Positions 1 to 17,937 of a DNA stretch of 64,000 bases are shown piece by piece. Each line of letters opens with the position of its first letter. Position 1 is the first letter of the stretch. A program made the translations under genes and the position numbers. The notes beneath the pieces were generated by a model. It saw only the letters and a program-made list of their open reading frames with translations, searched no databases and had not been told where the DNA came from. The stretch covers positions 71,241,944 through 71,305,943 of the forward strand of contig CM042157.1 in assembly GCA_023376005.1 (NCBI GenBank), given 5' to 3'. This DNA comes from Doryteuthis pealeii. Taxonomy: Eukaryota > Mollusca > Cephalopoda > Myopsida > Loliginidae.

Positions 1-559
1 AAAGACAAGTAGTGCCTTGACATATAGAAAGGACAGTAAAAGTGGTGGTGGTGGTAGGGGTTGTTACCCCCCCCCCCCACACACACACACGGAAGATTAT
101 CTCATCTTTAAACAATATTTAACAGTTCATTAAACGGCACCAAATCTTATTACAATTCAGTAGCCAATGAAATACTCACAACCTTGAGGGTTTTTTTCTT
201 CTTTTCAATATCTTTTTTTTTTCTAAGATAAAAATAAATTATAGTAGGAAAACAAATTTCAAATATATTTTTCACAATATGAAACAACTCAAAAATTAAC
301 AAAAAGTGATTGGTTTGTTTTGTTTTGTTTTACGGCATATCAACCTCGGTGGGTCATTTAATGCCGACAAAGTTCTGAAATAAATTCATTCTTAATGCAC
401 AATACAATTTTGTTTATCAACTCATGTTTTTCTATTTAACCCATAGATGGGACCCTAACAGGTACTACCACTCCGGGTCAGAGTGGAAACAAAAAGTGAG
501 GAAATCCAAAAATTTCTATACTTGAAATGTTTTGACACTACTTGCAGAATTATTTGAAG

Positions 560-1165
560 TACAGGGTGGTCCGAAAGTTTTGTCCCTCCTACATATTGTT
601 TTAACTTTCATTATCTCTTAAATAATACTAGTACAAAAATTAAAAAAAACTCCCTCCAGGCAATGTAAAAATAGATTTTTGAAAGATATTACCTGAGAGG
701 GTGGGAGTTAAAAATTCAATGTTAGAGGGTTTGTATCATAAGTAAGCAAAATCCTCATATTTATTAAAGGAGTAAAAAAAAATAAAACAATTTGAAATGA
801 AAACGGAGTCCCGTCCCTCTCAAATAAAATGTTGCATGCATGTAATAATTAAACAATTATTTTGAATATTTTCCACATCAATTTTCCACAAAATCGTATT
901 TATTTATTTGTAAACTTTTTAGTTAACTTCTTGTTACTGTAAAAAAAAAAAAAAAAGGATGAGAGTAAAAAACAATTTTTAAAATTGCTTACTCAAAATT
1001 TTGGGTGTATATAGCATAAGAATATTGTGACGTAGAGCTATGATGTAGTTTTTGTTACAGACAGAAATACAGACAATCTCCATTATTTAGAGATAATATC
1101 TAACTTATGTAATTATTTTACTTCTAAAAATGTAAGGGATGACAAGACTTTCAGACCATGCAGTA
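560..1165. mobile_element. Mariner-type MITE, split by a Helitron
   Basis: The left end reads TA then CAGGGTGGTCCGAAAGT. The right end at 1140-1165 is its decayed reverse complement, ending TA. A terminal repeat starting with a GGGTGGTCC-type string next to a TA dinucleotide is typical of mariner/Tc1 elements. The body is interrupted by the Helitron at 630-1093. Further copies are at about 26016-26622 and, reversed, in A' (about 11690-12310). Confidence 0.7.
630..1093 (-). mobile_element. Non-autonomous Helitron (AATGGAGATT family, subfamily b)
   Basis: Read on the minus strand it starts TC after an A (93-92 in the 1000s, 5' string TCTCTAAATAATGGAGATT) and ends CTAG before a T at 633-630. 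These are the A|TC and CTRR|T termini of Helitrons. The 3' hairpin is weak here. It is the same family as 41087-41459 (plus strand). A second assembly copy lies at 26088-26548. There is no coding capacity, so a full-length Helitron elsewhere would have to supply the Rep/helicase. Confidence 0.7.
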
Positions 1166-1174
1166 CATTAATCT

Positions 1175-1655
1175 ATAGGGTGGTCCGAAAGTCGTGTCAC
1201 CCCTACATATTGTTTTAACTTTATTTCTTTTTTAAATAATATATCTAAGTTATGTAATTATTTTGGACATGCCTTCAAAGTCAGAAAACAGCATAGCTCA
1301 CATGACTTTCAGAAACATTTTTTTCGCACTTTTTTTTTTTTTTTCTGAGGCATGGAATAAACTGCCTGCATCCGTTGTTGGTTGCCGAAACACTGCATCT
1401 TTCAAAACCTCCATGCTTCCTGTAATTCGACAACACTATACCTGATACCACCCATCCATACACACACACACACACACACACACAATGACTTTACACTATT
1501 CATGTTCCTGACATTAGTACATTATTCTATGTACTATACATGAGCTTTTAATGAGTTGTGGTGCACCCGAGCACTGTACACAATAATTTGATTATTATTA
1601 TTTCACCTCTTAAAAACAATATGTATGTGTGACAAGACTTTCGGACCACCCTGTA
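1175..1655. mobile_element. Second mariner-type MITE, containing a LINE 3' fragment
   Basis: The left end at 1175 (TATAGGGTGGTCCGAAAG) and the right end at 1630-1655 (CTTTCGGACCACCCTGTA) are good inverted repeats bordered by TA. The left 85 bases align with the uninterrupted body of the 560-1165 element. The interior from about 1263 to 1610 is the 3' end of a non-LTR retrotransposon. Copies occur in A2 (about 26631-27104) and A'. Confidence 0.7.
1263..1610 (+). pseudogene. Non-LTR retrotransposon 3' end (CR1/L2-like), degraded
   Basis: The reading frame 1263-1445 ends in EAWNKLPASVVGCRN...MLPVIRQHYT and a stop. It closely matches the better copy at 55740-56108. The 3' untranslated part (GTTGTGGTGCACCCGAGCAC, then ACACAATAATTTGATTATTATT) also matches. 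A poly-T expansion has replaced several codons. Only the extreme C terminus of the reverse-transcriptase protein is present, as expected for a 5'-truncated insertion. The clade is inferred from the style of the C terminus only. Confidence 0.75.
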
Positions 1656-1667
1656 GTATCTTCATCT

Positions 1668-2124
1668 GGCTAAACTTGCAAATTGGTTGGAAAATTAGGG
1701 TGACCCAGAAAAAAACAGAACCCACAAAGAAAGAAACAATAATAAAATCAATAACACCAAGAAATTATTTATCTAACCAGATTTTGTTAAAGCTGGTATG
1801 CAAATTATTCACACCATATATAATGAAAACCTTTATTTCTTAATGACATATAACACACATGGCAGGATTTTAAAAACATTAATACTATGGGCTGTTTTGA
1901 GGCAAATCTACCTTAGATAGACCTTAATAGAGATATTGTTAATAAATAAAATGCCAATTAAGATTAAATAGTGATTATCTAATAACCATTGAGAATATAA
2001 TGTAAAAAATTAAAGGAATTGTGACAGTGGTGGTGATGTAGTTTCGGTTATATACAGACACTACATAGTTTTTTCTGGGTCACCCTCTAATGTTTTAATT
2101 TTCCGACCGATTTGCAAGTTTAGC
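1668..2124. mobile_element. TIR element with ~45-bp ends, Helitron-like filling
   Basis: The left end GGCTAAACTTGCAAATTGG is mirrored at 2100-2124, and the repeat extends inward through GGGTGACCCAGAAAAA. The interior (about 1740-2060) resembles the Helitron-related sequence at 54310-54835 (shared strings such as ATCAATAACACCAAG and GATGTAGTTTCG). This looks like a Helitron inside an older TIR transposon. A2 copy: about 27116-27565. Confidence 0.6.
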
Positions 2125-2429
2125 CCTTCATCTTTGTTATTTTTATTTTTATTTCTTCAAAGGAAAATCAAAGACAGTAATCTTTAAAATGGAATGAGAA
2201 TTTATTATATCAGACAAAATCTTCATACTTAACCACAAAGTTGGAAAACATGAAGAAAAAAAAAAAAAAAAAAATAAGATTCTCAAATGTGGTATACAAT
2301 TGGAAAGAGTAAGAAAAAAAAAAAATACATTGGACAAAACAAAAAAAAAAAAAAAAAATTAAAGATGAGAATGCTAACCAAAATAAGTCATTGAATAAAA
2401 TATGAAAAAAAAAAAAAAAAAAAAATAGT

Positions 2430-2674
2430 AAAGTTGCCGGGGTGGCCTAAAGTCGGTATCAGCCTGACAGCAAGAGAGTCTATCTCCTTTTCACTAGCGC
2501 TATACCAAGGAGATTGTTTTTAGTGTCCCCGGTGGAGTGCCACGCCTAACATCAGTACCTCACATTACTGCACACATCCCAGAGCTAATCATATGCTGAG
2601 TTGGCGAAGGCCGGTATTGAATCAGGAACTTGTGGTTCCTAGTCAGACGCTCTACCGACTGAGCTAAACCGGCC
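2430..2674 (-). repeat. tRNA-derived SINE
   Basis: On the minus strand it begins GGCCGGTTTAGCTCAGTCGG (box A) and has GATTCAATACC about 50 bases on (box B), so it has an internal pol III promoter of tRNA type. The body that follows contains a GGCGTGGCACTCCA string and ends near the A-rich run at 2400-2425. The same body occurs at 25220-25375 and 51249-51480. A2 copy: about 27884-28122; A' copy: about 10298-10520. Confidence 0.8.
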
Positions 2675-2825
2675 AATAAAAAACAAATTAACTCTGATAA
2701 TTTTTTTTCTTCTTTTCTTTCTTTGTTGACAAAAAATAAATAAATAAAATTTAAAAAATGAAAGGTTATCTCCAAAATATTGTTTGAAACTTTAAAATAA
2801 ATTGTTATCCTACAAGTTATTTAGA

Positions 2826-3262
2826 CAAGAATTCTCATCTTTGCTGAGTTTTTTTGGGTTTTTTTTTTTAATGTTTTGACCAATGTGTTTTTTTTTTTTT
2901 TTTGGTTTTCCTAATATTGTCTGAAATTCTGAGAAGTTTCATTGCCATAATTCCAGGAGTTCCAAGGATTGGTAAATTTATCCTTGCTGTTTTTAATCAG
3001 TCGATAATTGTAGGTGCGTATTTTTTTTTTTTTTGAGTGAATAAGACATTGTAAACTAAAGTGACAAGAATTCTCATCTTTGCTATTTGCTTTTTACCAA
3101 AATGGCTTTTGGCCAATGTGTTCTTTGGCTTTCCTAATATTGTCTGAAATTCTGAGAAAAGTCATTGCCATTATTCCAAGGAATGGTAAACTCTAATCAG
3201 TTGATAATTGCAGGTGTGCATTTTTTGGAGTGAATAAGGAATTGTGCACTAAACTGATAAAA
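2826..3262 (+). repeat. Direct tandem duplication, two ~200-240-bp units
   Basis: Unit 1 starts ACAAGAATTCTCATCTTTGC near 2825 and unit 2 repeats it at 3063. Both then carry a CCAATGTGTT string, CCTAATATTGTCTGAAATTC, and a GAGTGAATAAG string near the end. Unit 1 has expanded poly-T tracts. The duplication is present in all three copies of segment A. Confidence 0.75.
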
Positions 3263-3477
3263 TGGTTAAAACCTTCAAGAGAATTCATAATTATACTCAA
3301 TTAAAAAAAAAATAACCACATGGGCCTTTACATAAAAAAATAAAAAATTGTCTAGTGTTTAATAAATCTTGTCTATTTATTGATATATTCTCAACTAAAA
3401 TGGAAACTCATTTTTTCAGACTGAGTCATAGATTACTCCTGCCTGTAGGAATGTTTTTGACACCTAGATCTAGATCT

Positions 3478-3692
3478 ATCCATAAGATGGTTTCAGTTGC
3501 TTTGTTTAATGACATTAATCAACCTTTGTGGGTTATTTAATGCCCAAGTCATTCAAAGGTATTAGTCCGAAAGTTAACAAAATAGGGCAACTGGAAATCA
3601 AATTCCCTTATTACGAGATCATCACAATCCAGTATGTTAACCATTACACCATGGGGAAAACACCCACCCATCCCGGGGACCCACCCACCCCA
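3478..3692 (-). repeat. tRNA-derived SINE, second type
   Basis: The minus strand reads CCCATGGTGTAATGGTTAAC (box A-like TGGTGTAATGG), and about 45 bases later AATTTGATTTCC (box B-like). The body then contains TTTCGGACTAATACC and ends in a GGTTATTTAATGCC-type motif shared with other repeats here. A2 copy: about 28916-29130. The two frames open over it (3355-3540 and 3528-3731) have no protein character. Confidence 0.65.
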
Positions 3693-5150
3693 TCTAGAAG
3701 AAGAAAACTAGAAGAAAAAGAAGAATGCTGAAGTGCACAAAAGACATAAAAAATGAGAATGCTGAATATTATGTGACAATGTTCCCCACATATTCGTCAA
3801 AAAATATTTGATAATTATCTAACTTCAGTTGGAAAGTGTGTGTGTGTGGGGGGGCTCTTCATAGATGTTTATGAACAATTGGTGAAAACAAAATATTTTC
3901 AAGTTGCAATTAACATCTCAGAGAGCTTTTTAAAAGTGATCTTTTTCTTCCTTTTTTTTTTTTTTTTGGTTTTTCCCACCTAGCCTTAAAATTGTCTACA
4001 AAAGGTCAGTTAATCTGATATTCTCACAACCATTATAAGAAATATTTAATAATAAAAAAAAAATAAAATAAAAACATAGGTAAAGCTGAGCAATAAGTGT
4101 ACAGTATTAAAAGTAATATTACTTTTAGACGGAAAAGGTACACTTGATTATCCAGTAATGTCCTTTTGTAGAACAGATTATTTACTTCTTGTGTGTTTTT
4201 TTTTTTAAAGTTGCTTTTTGTTAATATCATTAAATAAATTATAAATACTTAAACAACTAAGATGCATTTTAAAGTTGCTCCCAACTGAATAATTATCAGC
4301 TGATGGATTGGGATCAGTTGCTTACTGCTTTAAAGATATTCATTCTATGGTTTAAAAAAAAAAAAAATTTAATATCAAGAATCTTATTGCAAAAGAATGT
4401 TTGATAAGCAATACTTAAACGGAGAAGGAAAGAATTAGTAAATATATAAACCGTGAGTGAAATTGAACACTCTTCTCTATTTTTATATTGTAGCCAATGT
4501 GCCCTGGTTAGAGTAAAAAAATATTCCTAGTATAGATTGTGAACAAATGGTTAAATTTTTATATAAATTATATACAATAAACAAATTAGAATTTTTTTCT
4601 TCTAAACAAAGTCATATGAAATTGGTAGATTAGAGTCTGTCAATAAAATATAAATAAAAAATAACCTATATAATAAACATTGAGATTTTCTAGGTTTAAT
4701 ACACTAAGTCACAATAATTAATTACCTGGTGGGAATTAAACTGATAAAAATACCTTGTTAATCATCACTATCTAAAAAAAAAAGGAGCCTTAGGTGTTTA
4801 CAAAAATTATATTAATGTACGAATTGAGGCTTACTAGACTAGTTCAGTTTATAATAAGTAATCTTATACAAACTGGCTTAGCCTAAGTGAATCACCAGGT
4901 TAGTACTAAACTAGGTTACTAATCATCGATCTATTGCACCTTAGATATCTACAAATTTACACTACTGATAAAAACTTCAAACTAAACATGTTTATGTATC
5001 AGGCACCCAAAATGGATTAAGTACTTATCTGACAGTAGATATTGGGTTAAATCAAACTTAACGGACCTAAATTCCACCATCGTATGTCAACCCAACGAAA
5101 GAAAAAAAAAAAAAAAAAAAAAACAAGGAATTAACCGAATTTAATTAAAT
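3693..5150. other. AT-rich intergenic sequence, nothing coding
   Basis: Homopolymer A and T runs and unique-looking AT-rich sequence. No protein similarity, tRNA or paired repeat was recognised on either strand. The short frame at 4033-4230 is low complexity. Confidence 0.6.
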
Positions 5151-5157
5151 TTTGAGT

Positions 5158-5363
5158 GTTGATATACTAATGAATAAAAGATATAATGCTCCAGTTATTT
5201 TAATTAAAAACTTTTACATTTTTTCAGGTCAGTCACGTATCTTTGAGAATCTGTGTTTATGCCTCAAAGATACGTGGTTCAAAGTTAACTGACCTGAAAA
5301 ATGTAAAAGTTTTTAAATAAAATAACTGGTGCATTATATCTTTTATTCATTAATATATTAACA
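5158..5363. mobile_element. Fold-back (hairpin) element
   Basis: The left arm (GATATAATGC, ACTTTTACATTTTTTCAGGTCAG) is answered by the inverted right arm ending GCATTATATCTTTTATTC, around a small centre made of a further inverted ATCTTTGAG/CTCAAAGAT pair. Weaker symmetry extends outward on both sides to about 4975 and 5470. Family members lie at 30600-30803, 38328-38527 (the most perfect) and about 7720-7920 in A'. Confidence 0.75.
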
Positions 5364-5599
5364 GAAAATTTCATTAAATTCAGTTAATTCCCTGATTTTG
5401 GGTATTTTTTTCTTCTTTCGGCAGGGTGAAGTTCGATTTAACCAGATATTGATTCTAATTCAACACTAGCAGTTAAAGGCTAGATAGATTTTTTATTTAA
5501 TTTTAAAATGTTCATGTGCACATAAATTCATAGTTATTTTTTTTTCCTTTTTTTTTTTTTTTTTTATTTTAAAAAATTTTTAATGACCTAATTTCAACA

Positions 5600-6200
5600 A
5601 ATCTCATGATATTTGACCTGCTGCAGACAAGACTGATTGCCGTGCTAATTGGGACGCCTTTATAGCCGTCTCCTTTAATTTTAACCTTTCCTGTGACTTT
5701 GTTTCCGATGTTGGTTCTGGGAGGTAACACTTCTCGAGAATATGTTCAAAACCCTTGTGTGTTTTTGCAACATTTTTCCTATATCTCTCCAACCCAAGGC
5801 CTGGATCGCTCTCGAGAAACCAAAAATTGTAGAGTTTATATATGCCCATCTTTCACACACAGTCCAGTGATTATTCTCAGGATTTGTAAGGTAAACACAT
5901 TTCTCCTCCAAGAGCTGGAAACAAAAAAAAACAAAAAGAAACAAATAAGAATTTTAAATAGTTATCATACAATGAAGAAGAAGAAAAAGAAATATGAAGA
6001 AAAAAACAATCTTTTTTTGTTGTGGACTTATTCAAAAACTCAAATGACAATATAGTAATATATACACATAATGTATAGGATATACATATATACACAAATA
6101 ATATTATATATGTATAATGTATATATATAATGTGAGTGATATATATATATAATATTATATATATTATATATATACACACTCACAAATAATACATATAATA
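5600..6200. other. No gene; A-rich and (TA)n sequence
   Basis: Reading frames on both strands (5604-5849, 5693-6055 and others) are open only because they overlap the same repeat in different frames; none shows family features. From 6060 to 6180 the sequence is (TA)n-like and differs in length between copies. Confidence 0.55.
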
Positions 6201-6214
6201 TAGTCCCAGAAAAA

Positions 6215-6450
6215 TTTATGGGTCCAAATAAAGTTTCCTAATAAATTGTAGGTTTTTATTATGATCTGAAAAACAATGAAAGCGTTAATCTCTACCGGTT
6301 GTAACCTATCCAGTGTAATTAATTCCCTAAGAAACTATTGAAATGTATTTACAGTTAGCTTGAAATGGTGAGGAAGAAAAAAAAAAAACACTGGGATGCA
6401 ATGGATAAATTTTGTGGCTTCAGTCAAAGGACGTGTAACAATACAGTATT
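6215..6450 (-). mobile_element. Fragment of a ~270-bp MITE
   Basis: It shares AGCTTGAAATGGTGAGG, AAACTATTGAAATGTATTTAC and TTTATGGGTCC with the fuller copies at 40085-40357 and 47870-48210. The fold-back point of segment A lies just beyond it. Other copies are at about 6650-6870 (reverse) and 31665-31905. Confidence 0.6.
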
Positions 6451-6534
6451 ATCGGATATATAGTATCTATATACTATATATATTGTTAGTAATTAGGAAA
6501 TGATAAAATTATACATATATATGCATATATAGTA

Positions 6535-6580
6535 TAGGTGAAGAGTCGTCATAGTTTAACATGGACGCTGAGTACGTATA
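6535..6580. other. Short foreign-looking segment at the palindrome turn
   Basis: About 40 bases containing GAGTCGTCATAGTTTAACAT are absent at the matching place in the second copy of A (about 31980-32005), where only (AT)n is present. The segment sits within 70 bp of the turn point. Confidence 0.5.
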
Positions 6581-6604
6581 AGAAAACTATACAATATTGC
6601 CTAA

Positions 6605-13042
<6,438 letters not shown>

Positions 13043-16000
13043 TTTAATCTAAATTTCAACATTCCCTTGCATCTAGTTTTCACTTTTGATATTATTTATT
13101 TTTAAAATATTTTTTTGGGTCATCTCTTTTAGAATGTATGAGTAGCACAGGGATCTGTGTGATAAAGTTAAGGAGTGATGGAGGTGTGGCACTCCACCTC
13201 AGACCCAAACACAATCGTCCTTAGTCTCGCACTAGTGAAACGGGAGGGATAGGACTCTCTCGCTGTTGCTGATACGACTTATTCATATACTGCCTTTGAG
13301 TCAAAACGTCATTGACCTCAGTCTAGTTAGGGGTATCCTTGGTGGTAATAGCTAACATGAATAGTAAAAGCAAGTTTGAAACTCCGTAGGTGCTATTACA
13401 TTCATTTTCGGACTAAGTACCTTGGGCAAGGTACTGAATTCCTACAACTATGGGTTAAAATAGTACACTACAATACTTCTACAAAAAGGCTTGTATTGAA
13501 TACCCTTGAAGGCTTTGATATGCCATTAAACAAAGAAACAAACAAACCTCTATCTAGTTAGATATGGTTCTCCCTGTGTCAGCAAAAACAGCTCTAGCCT
13601 GATTGTGCATCGGAAAGGTATGAATCCCCTATCCCTCAACTATGGTTAATAGTACCAACTACTTTTACAAAAACGACTTTGGCTTTAAATAACCCATGAA
13701 GGTTGATATGCCATTAAACAAAGAACCAAACCTCTGTCTAGTTTTTGGTTCTCTACTGGAGCACAGCAGCTCTACTCTTGTAGCGTAATATTAGTCATGG
13801 AGAATTTGGGGATTGAAAAGAAAATGGTAATCGGATTTCTGAGAAAGAGATAAAAAAATACAAAAAGTTTAAAGTTTGGAAGGGTAAACACTCAACATTG
13901 ACTGACCAATGACCCTGAACTAGATTTAAAAATAAAACGGAAGTTATTTGCCCAATATCCACTTTCCCAGGATAATGAGGAGTGCGAATTATTGGCCCAT
14001 ATCCGTTTCCTAGGAAAGATGGTGCTAATTATTTGTCGCAATATCCGCTTCTAGGATAACGATGGTGCAAATTATTGTCCAATATGCTTTCCTAGGATAA
14101 CGATGGCCAAATGGCAACAAACAGATTCTCCCAGACCCCCAGTCTACCTCCTTCCATTGGATCAACTCCATTCAATGCTTGCACACCCATTGACGATACT
14201 TTCGCATGTCCATTTAATATGGACACTCTGGTAACCCGCAGTCTTAACAACAGCAAGGATTTATATATGAGTGATTCAGGCACAGTAGTTCTTTTGTGCT
14301 CCACCTAATGGAAAACTCTCTGTTCACATCCCTTGTCAGTTGATGATGATTAAAACCGTCTAACCTCGTCTTCTGTATAAAAATTTGGCTTTCATCAAAG
14401 GTTCTTTTTTGCCTACAACTGTGGTATTCAACACCTCAAAATGAAAGTATGTAAGGTCACTTAACCAATTGTTATGAATGTAGCGTCATTCTTGTCACTG
14501 GTCTGTTTTGGCTCATCTGTTGTGTGTGTTGTGCATGTATTTTTTTATTAATCGAGAAATACTTTAAAAATTAAAAATAATTAAAAAAATCTTGTTGCAA
14601 TGTTCTATGATATAAAAAGTGATTTTTTTTTTTGAAAAGGGAAAAGTTTCCATATTGAGTGCACTTATGTGTGTGTGTCTGTTCAGTTTTTTATTATTAT
14701 TCCAGCTTGCTCTCTAAGCATGATTTTTTTTTTTACTAACAGGACCATCTGATTCTTTTATTCTAAGATTTTGTATGGGGGAATTATCTTTTTCTTCAAA
14801 GTCAACAACTGCAGGCGAGTTTTATTAAACTTTCTTTCTACTCATCCAAAAGGGAAATACGGCAGTAACTTGACAGAAGAAGAGCCAACTTCATAAACTG
14901 AAGCAAAAATGTAATAGTAGTAGTATACATTATCATGGAATATTAACCAGAAGAACAAAGATATGACAAGTTATCAAATCTAACACGAAAAGTATCTAAG
15001 TAATCTTCATTAACAAAAACTATCTTTCATCTGGTATTTTATGATGTTATAATTACTATCAACTATATGGCCCTGAGGTGCAGTATTTAAGTTTTAATGT
15101 AATAAAATATCAAATTAGAAGGCTAATGAAACAATAAAAATGCAGAAAAAATTTGAACAGAGGGGGGTATAATCAAAAGTAGAACAATGAAACTTACTCT
15201 TCCATCACTCCGTCTTTCATTTCAAAATTTTCCTAATTTAAAAATTTAGTTAAAATAGGGAAGTAAAGAATTAGAATGCAATTATTTCTTCATGTTAATG
15301 GATTTTTTTAAGATCATCCCTGAGATTTTTGCGGACCACACGATCTTTAGGCACCCTTTTTGATCTCGATTAGGAAAGGACATGTTTTTCATTTACACTG
15401 TCAATATCCAGTTGTTTAACAGACGATTTTTAGATTTTTTTTTTTAAATTATAAAATTAACCCCTAACCCTAACCCCTAAAAAACAACCAGATATTAACA
15501 GTATGAATGAAAACACATGTCTTTCATAATCGAGACCAAAAAGGGGTGCCTAAAAGTAATATGGTTCATTTTTTGCTAATATTCAATTGAGATAAAACCA
15601 AACAATAGAAATCAATAATACTAAGTACATATTTATTAAAATCAAATTTTTAATATCAATATGCAAATTACTCTCGTTCACATTGTAAACTGCTATTTTG
15701 CTGTATAATATAAATACAGTTGCATTTATTAGTATGAGGTGAGGTAAAAGGAAGATGAACAAAATGATGACTCAAATAAGTCCAAGTGGGGGAGAAATAT
15801 TTCGTCCTTCTGAAGCAAAGGACTTCCTCAGTCGATGTGACTCTTTATTCAAAACAAAATACGTACATTTGTGTTTTTAGAAGAGAAAGTGAGTTAGTAG
15901 TGGAATTGAGGGGTAGGGAGGTTTCGGGAAGAATTGATGAAATGAGAATAACATGATATAAAGTAGGAGGGAGGAAAGAGTTTAGAGGAAGCTGGAAGAT

Positions 16001-16989
16001 GCTAAGCGTTTGATGGGAGAGGAGGGTAAAATTCATGGGATGTTATTAGTATGCAGATATGGTCAACAGTATTAATGTAAAACAATTTTATTAATAATGA
16101 AGTTTAAAAAAAAGAAAATCACGGAGAATGTGACGTAAATAACTAAGGGAATTGTGACTTGAGTAGTGATATAATTTCGTTTACTGACAGATAAACACAC
16201 AATCTACATTATAAATAAGATAATTATATCGGTCGGTCGGTTGGGTTTTTACGGCACATCAACCCTTGTTCGGTCATTTATGCCGAAGACATTTGTTTAT
16301 TCATTCTTGAAGGGTACTCAATTTTTTAAAAAAGTCAATATTTTTTCTATTTAATCCATAGATGGAACCCTAACAGGTACTACCACCGGGTCAGAGAGGA
16401 CCTGGGAGCAATAGTGATGAAGGGTGATCCATATTCCCGAGCTCCAGAACTGGAACTTCACCATCAGATAGTTTAATGTCATACCCAGGACACATATCAT
16501 AACTTATATATGAAATTATTAAACTTTTAAAAAGGATTACTTAAAATGATAATTATAATGCCTTCCACACAAGAAAAATTACCTAGATTGTAATTGTTTT
16601 TTATAGCCTTCTATAGTTTTTTATTTTTAATTTATTCATTGCTGTAGAGGACTGGAGAAGCTAGCTTGTAATAGACCTGGCTGGAGAGCCACCATCTACC
16701 TGTCTGTGAAGAATTTGAGTCCAACCGAATTAAACACCAAAAATTAAAAGGGCTATAGAAAGGGTGATTTTCAGTTCAGCAACATTCAAAGTGAGAAGTT
16801 CCAACATATAGTTTATGTGAAGAGTATGTCTCTCCAGGGCTGGCCTGGTGAGTCATCTGAAAAACACAAGGATAGATGAAACACAATGATGATAAAACAA
16901 AACAAAACAGGAAATGGTCTTACTCAAACACGAGTTGACAGCCATTATTATATATGTATGGGTATGTGTATATGGTGTAGGTATTGTAT
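13043..16989 (-). repeat. Segment B', reverse-complement copy of B, noisy
   Basis: It is collinear in reverse with 21501-25471. Together A' and B' (6605-16989) and B plus the second A (21501-32028) form an inverted repeat with arms of about 10.4 kb and a 4.5 kb spacer. Contents mirror B: SINE body about 13150-13290, tandem SINE pieces about 13330-13745, 45-bp minisatellite about 13960-14108, Helitron 15056-16220 with two insertions, a tRNA-free repeat about 16230-16500. Confidence 0.9.
15056..16220 (-). mobile_element. Helitron copy in B' with two insertions
   Basis: Mirror image of 22257-23400. The 5' TC lies at 16220-16219 on the minus strand. The 3' end near 15056 has the decayed hairpin and CTAT where CTAG is expected. 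It is interrupted by a MITE at about 15332-15567 and by a hammerhead-motif element at about 15742-16038. Confidence 0.7.
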
Positions 16990-17570
16990 AAGTAGCAATA
17001 GATAACGTTTGGCCTGTGTGGTCAAAGGAAGTTCATACATAGTAAAAAATTTATAGAGAAGAAAAAAGACAAAAGTTAAACGATTGTGATATTCTCTCCT
17101 AGAAGACGAGATGTCTGAATTGAACAAATGGAAGGTAGATAAAAACCGAGTAAAGGAATAAAAACAGCAAACGGATTCGACCACCAGAGTGGTTTCTTCT
17201 TAAATAAAGGGATTTTCAAATCCTACGAGTGATGACGAGATCTCGCGAGAATGAGATTTAGGACGAGAATTAGAAGTGGGAGGGGACAGTTGAAATTTGA
17301 AGACCAAGGCAGTTAGAGTTTGGATTTGGTCGAGACAGTTCGAGTTTGCGAAGCAGTCAAGACAGAGTTGGACTTTGGGCTGGTTGAATGCAGATCAAAA
17401 AGTAGAGGTCTGACTTGGACAGAGAGTGGGCGCCTCCCCCCCTTCTCGGGTCGACAGATCATTGCAACAGATAGGAAAATGACTGAATGAAAATGAAGTG
17501 TGGAGTCGTACACCTCTCTGTGTCCAGATTTGGATTTTCACCTTACCCTGTCTTTGTTGTGTTGTAGCCC
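16990..17570. other. Single-copy sequence, no gene recognised
   Basis: First part of the stretch with no mirror image. It is less AT-rich than its surroundings and has CpG-containing strings (GATCTCGCGAGAATGAG). Lying just downstream of the S26 gene on the minus strand, it may be ordinary flanking DNA. Frames on both strands lack recognisable domains. Confidence 0.5.
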
Positions 17571-17572
17571 CT

Positions 17573-17862
17573 TCTCTCTCTCTCTTCTCTTCTCTCTCTC
17601 TCTCTCTCTCTGTTCTGTGTGTGGTCTCTCTCTCTCTCTGTCTGTCTGTCTGTCTGTCTCTGTCTTTCTGTCTGTCTGTCTCTCTCTGTCTTTCTTTCTG
17701 TCTGTCGCCTGTCTCTCTCTTCTCTTCTCTCTCTCTCTGTGTTTGTGTGTGTATCTCTTCTCCTCTTTCTTTCTTCTGTCTGTCTTCTTTCTGTCTTCTC
17801 TCTTCTCTGTCTCTCTCTCTCTCTCTGTGTCTCCCTCTTCTCTGTCTGTTGTTGTTGTTGTT
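17573..17862 (+). repeat. Compound (TCTC)n/(TCTG)n microsatellite
   Basis: About 290 bp of pyrimidine-rich TCTC, TCTG and TTTC units. All six frames give Ser/Leu/Cys- or Arg/Glu-rich translations that are artefacts of the repeat. It ends just past the poly(A) signal side of the S26 gene. Confidence 0.95.
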
Positions 17863-17914
17863 TAATTGTTTCTTTTGACGGGTTGATTGCGGACACAATG
17901 AGTGAAGTCCAGTT

Positions 17915-17925
17915 TTTATTTTATT
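17915..17925 (-). terminator. Poly(A) signals of the S26 gene
   Basis: Two overlapping-range AATAAA hexamers on the minus strand (17925-17920 and 17920-17915), 13-23 bases after the stop codon at 17938. This is a normal position for a short ribosomal-protein 3' UTR. Confidence 0.65.
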
Positions 17926-17937
17926 TGTTGTAGACAT

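Larger units (their letters stand above)
1..6604 (+). repeat. Segment A, first copy (A1), left arm of a palindrome
   Basis: The segment recurs nearly base for base, in the same orientation, at 25472-32028 (position 1 matches 25472, 3355 matches 28793). It recurs as reverse complement at 6605-13042. The match to the third copy runs to the short string around 6580-6602, which sits at 32007-32028 in that copy, and then the sequence turns back on itself. Up to about 6050 this copy agrees closely with the third; beyond that small indels accumulate. Its contents are nested transposable elements, listed separately. Confidence 0.93.

Noticed and set aside
2641..2674. Independent tRNA gene on the minus strand
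   Set aside because: It is the head of a dispersed SINE with the same body as other copies.
17395..17937. Long Ser/Leu-rich and Arg/Glu-rich frames on both strands
   Set aside because: They translate the TCTC/TCTG microsatellite; no domain, no splice context.
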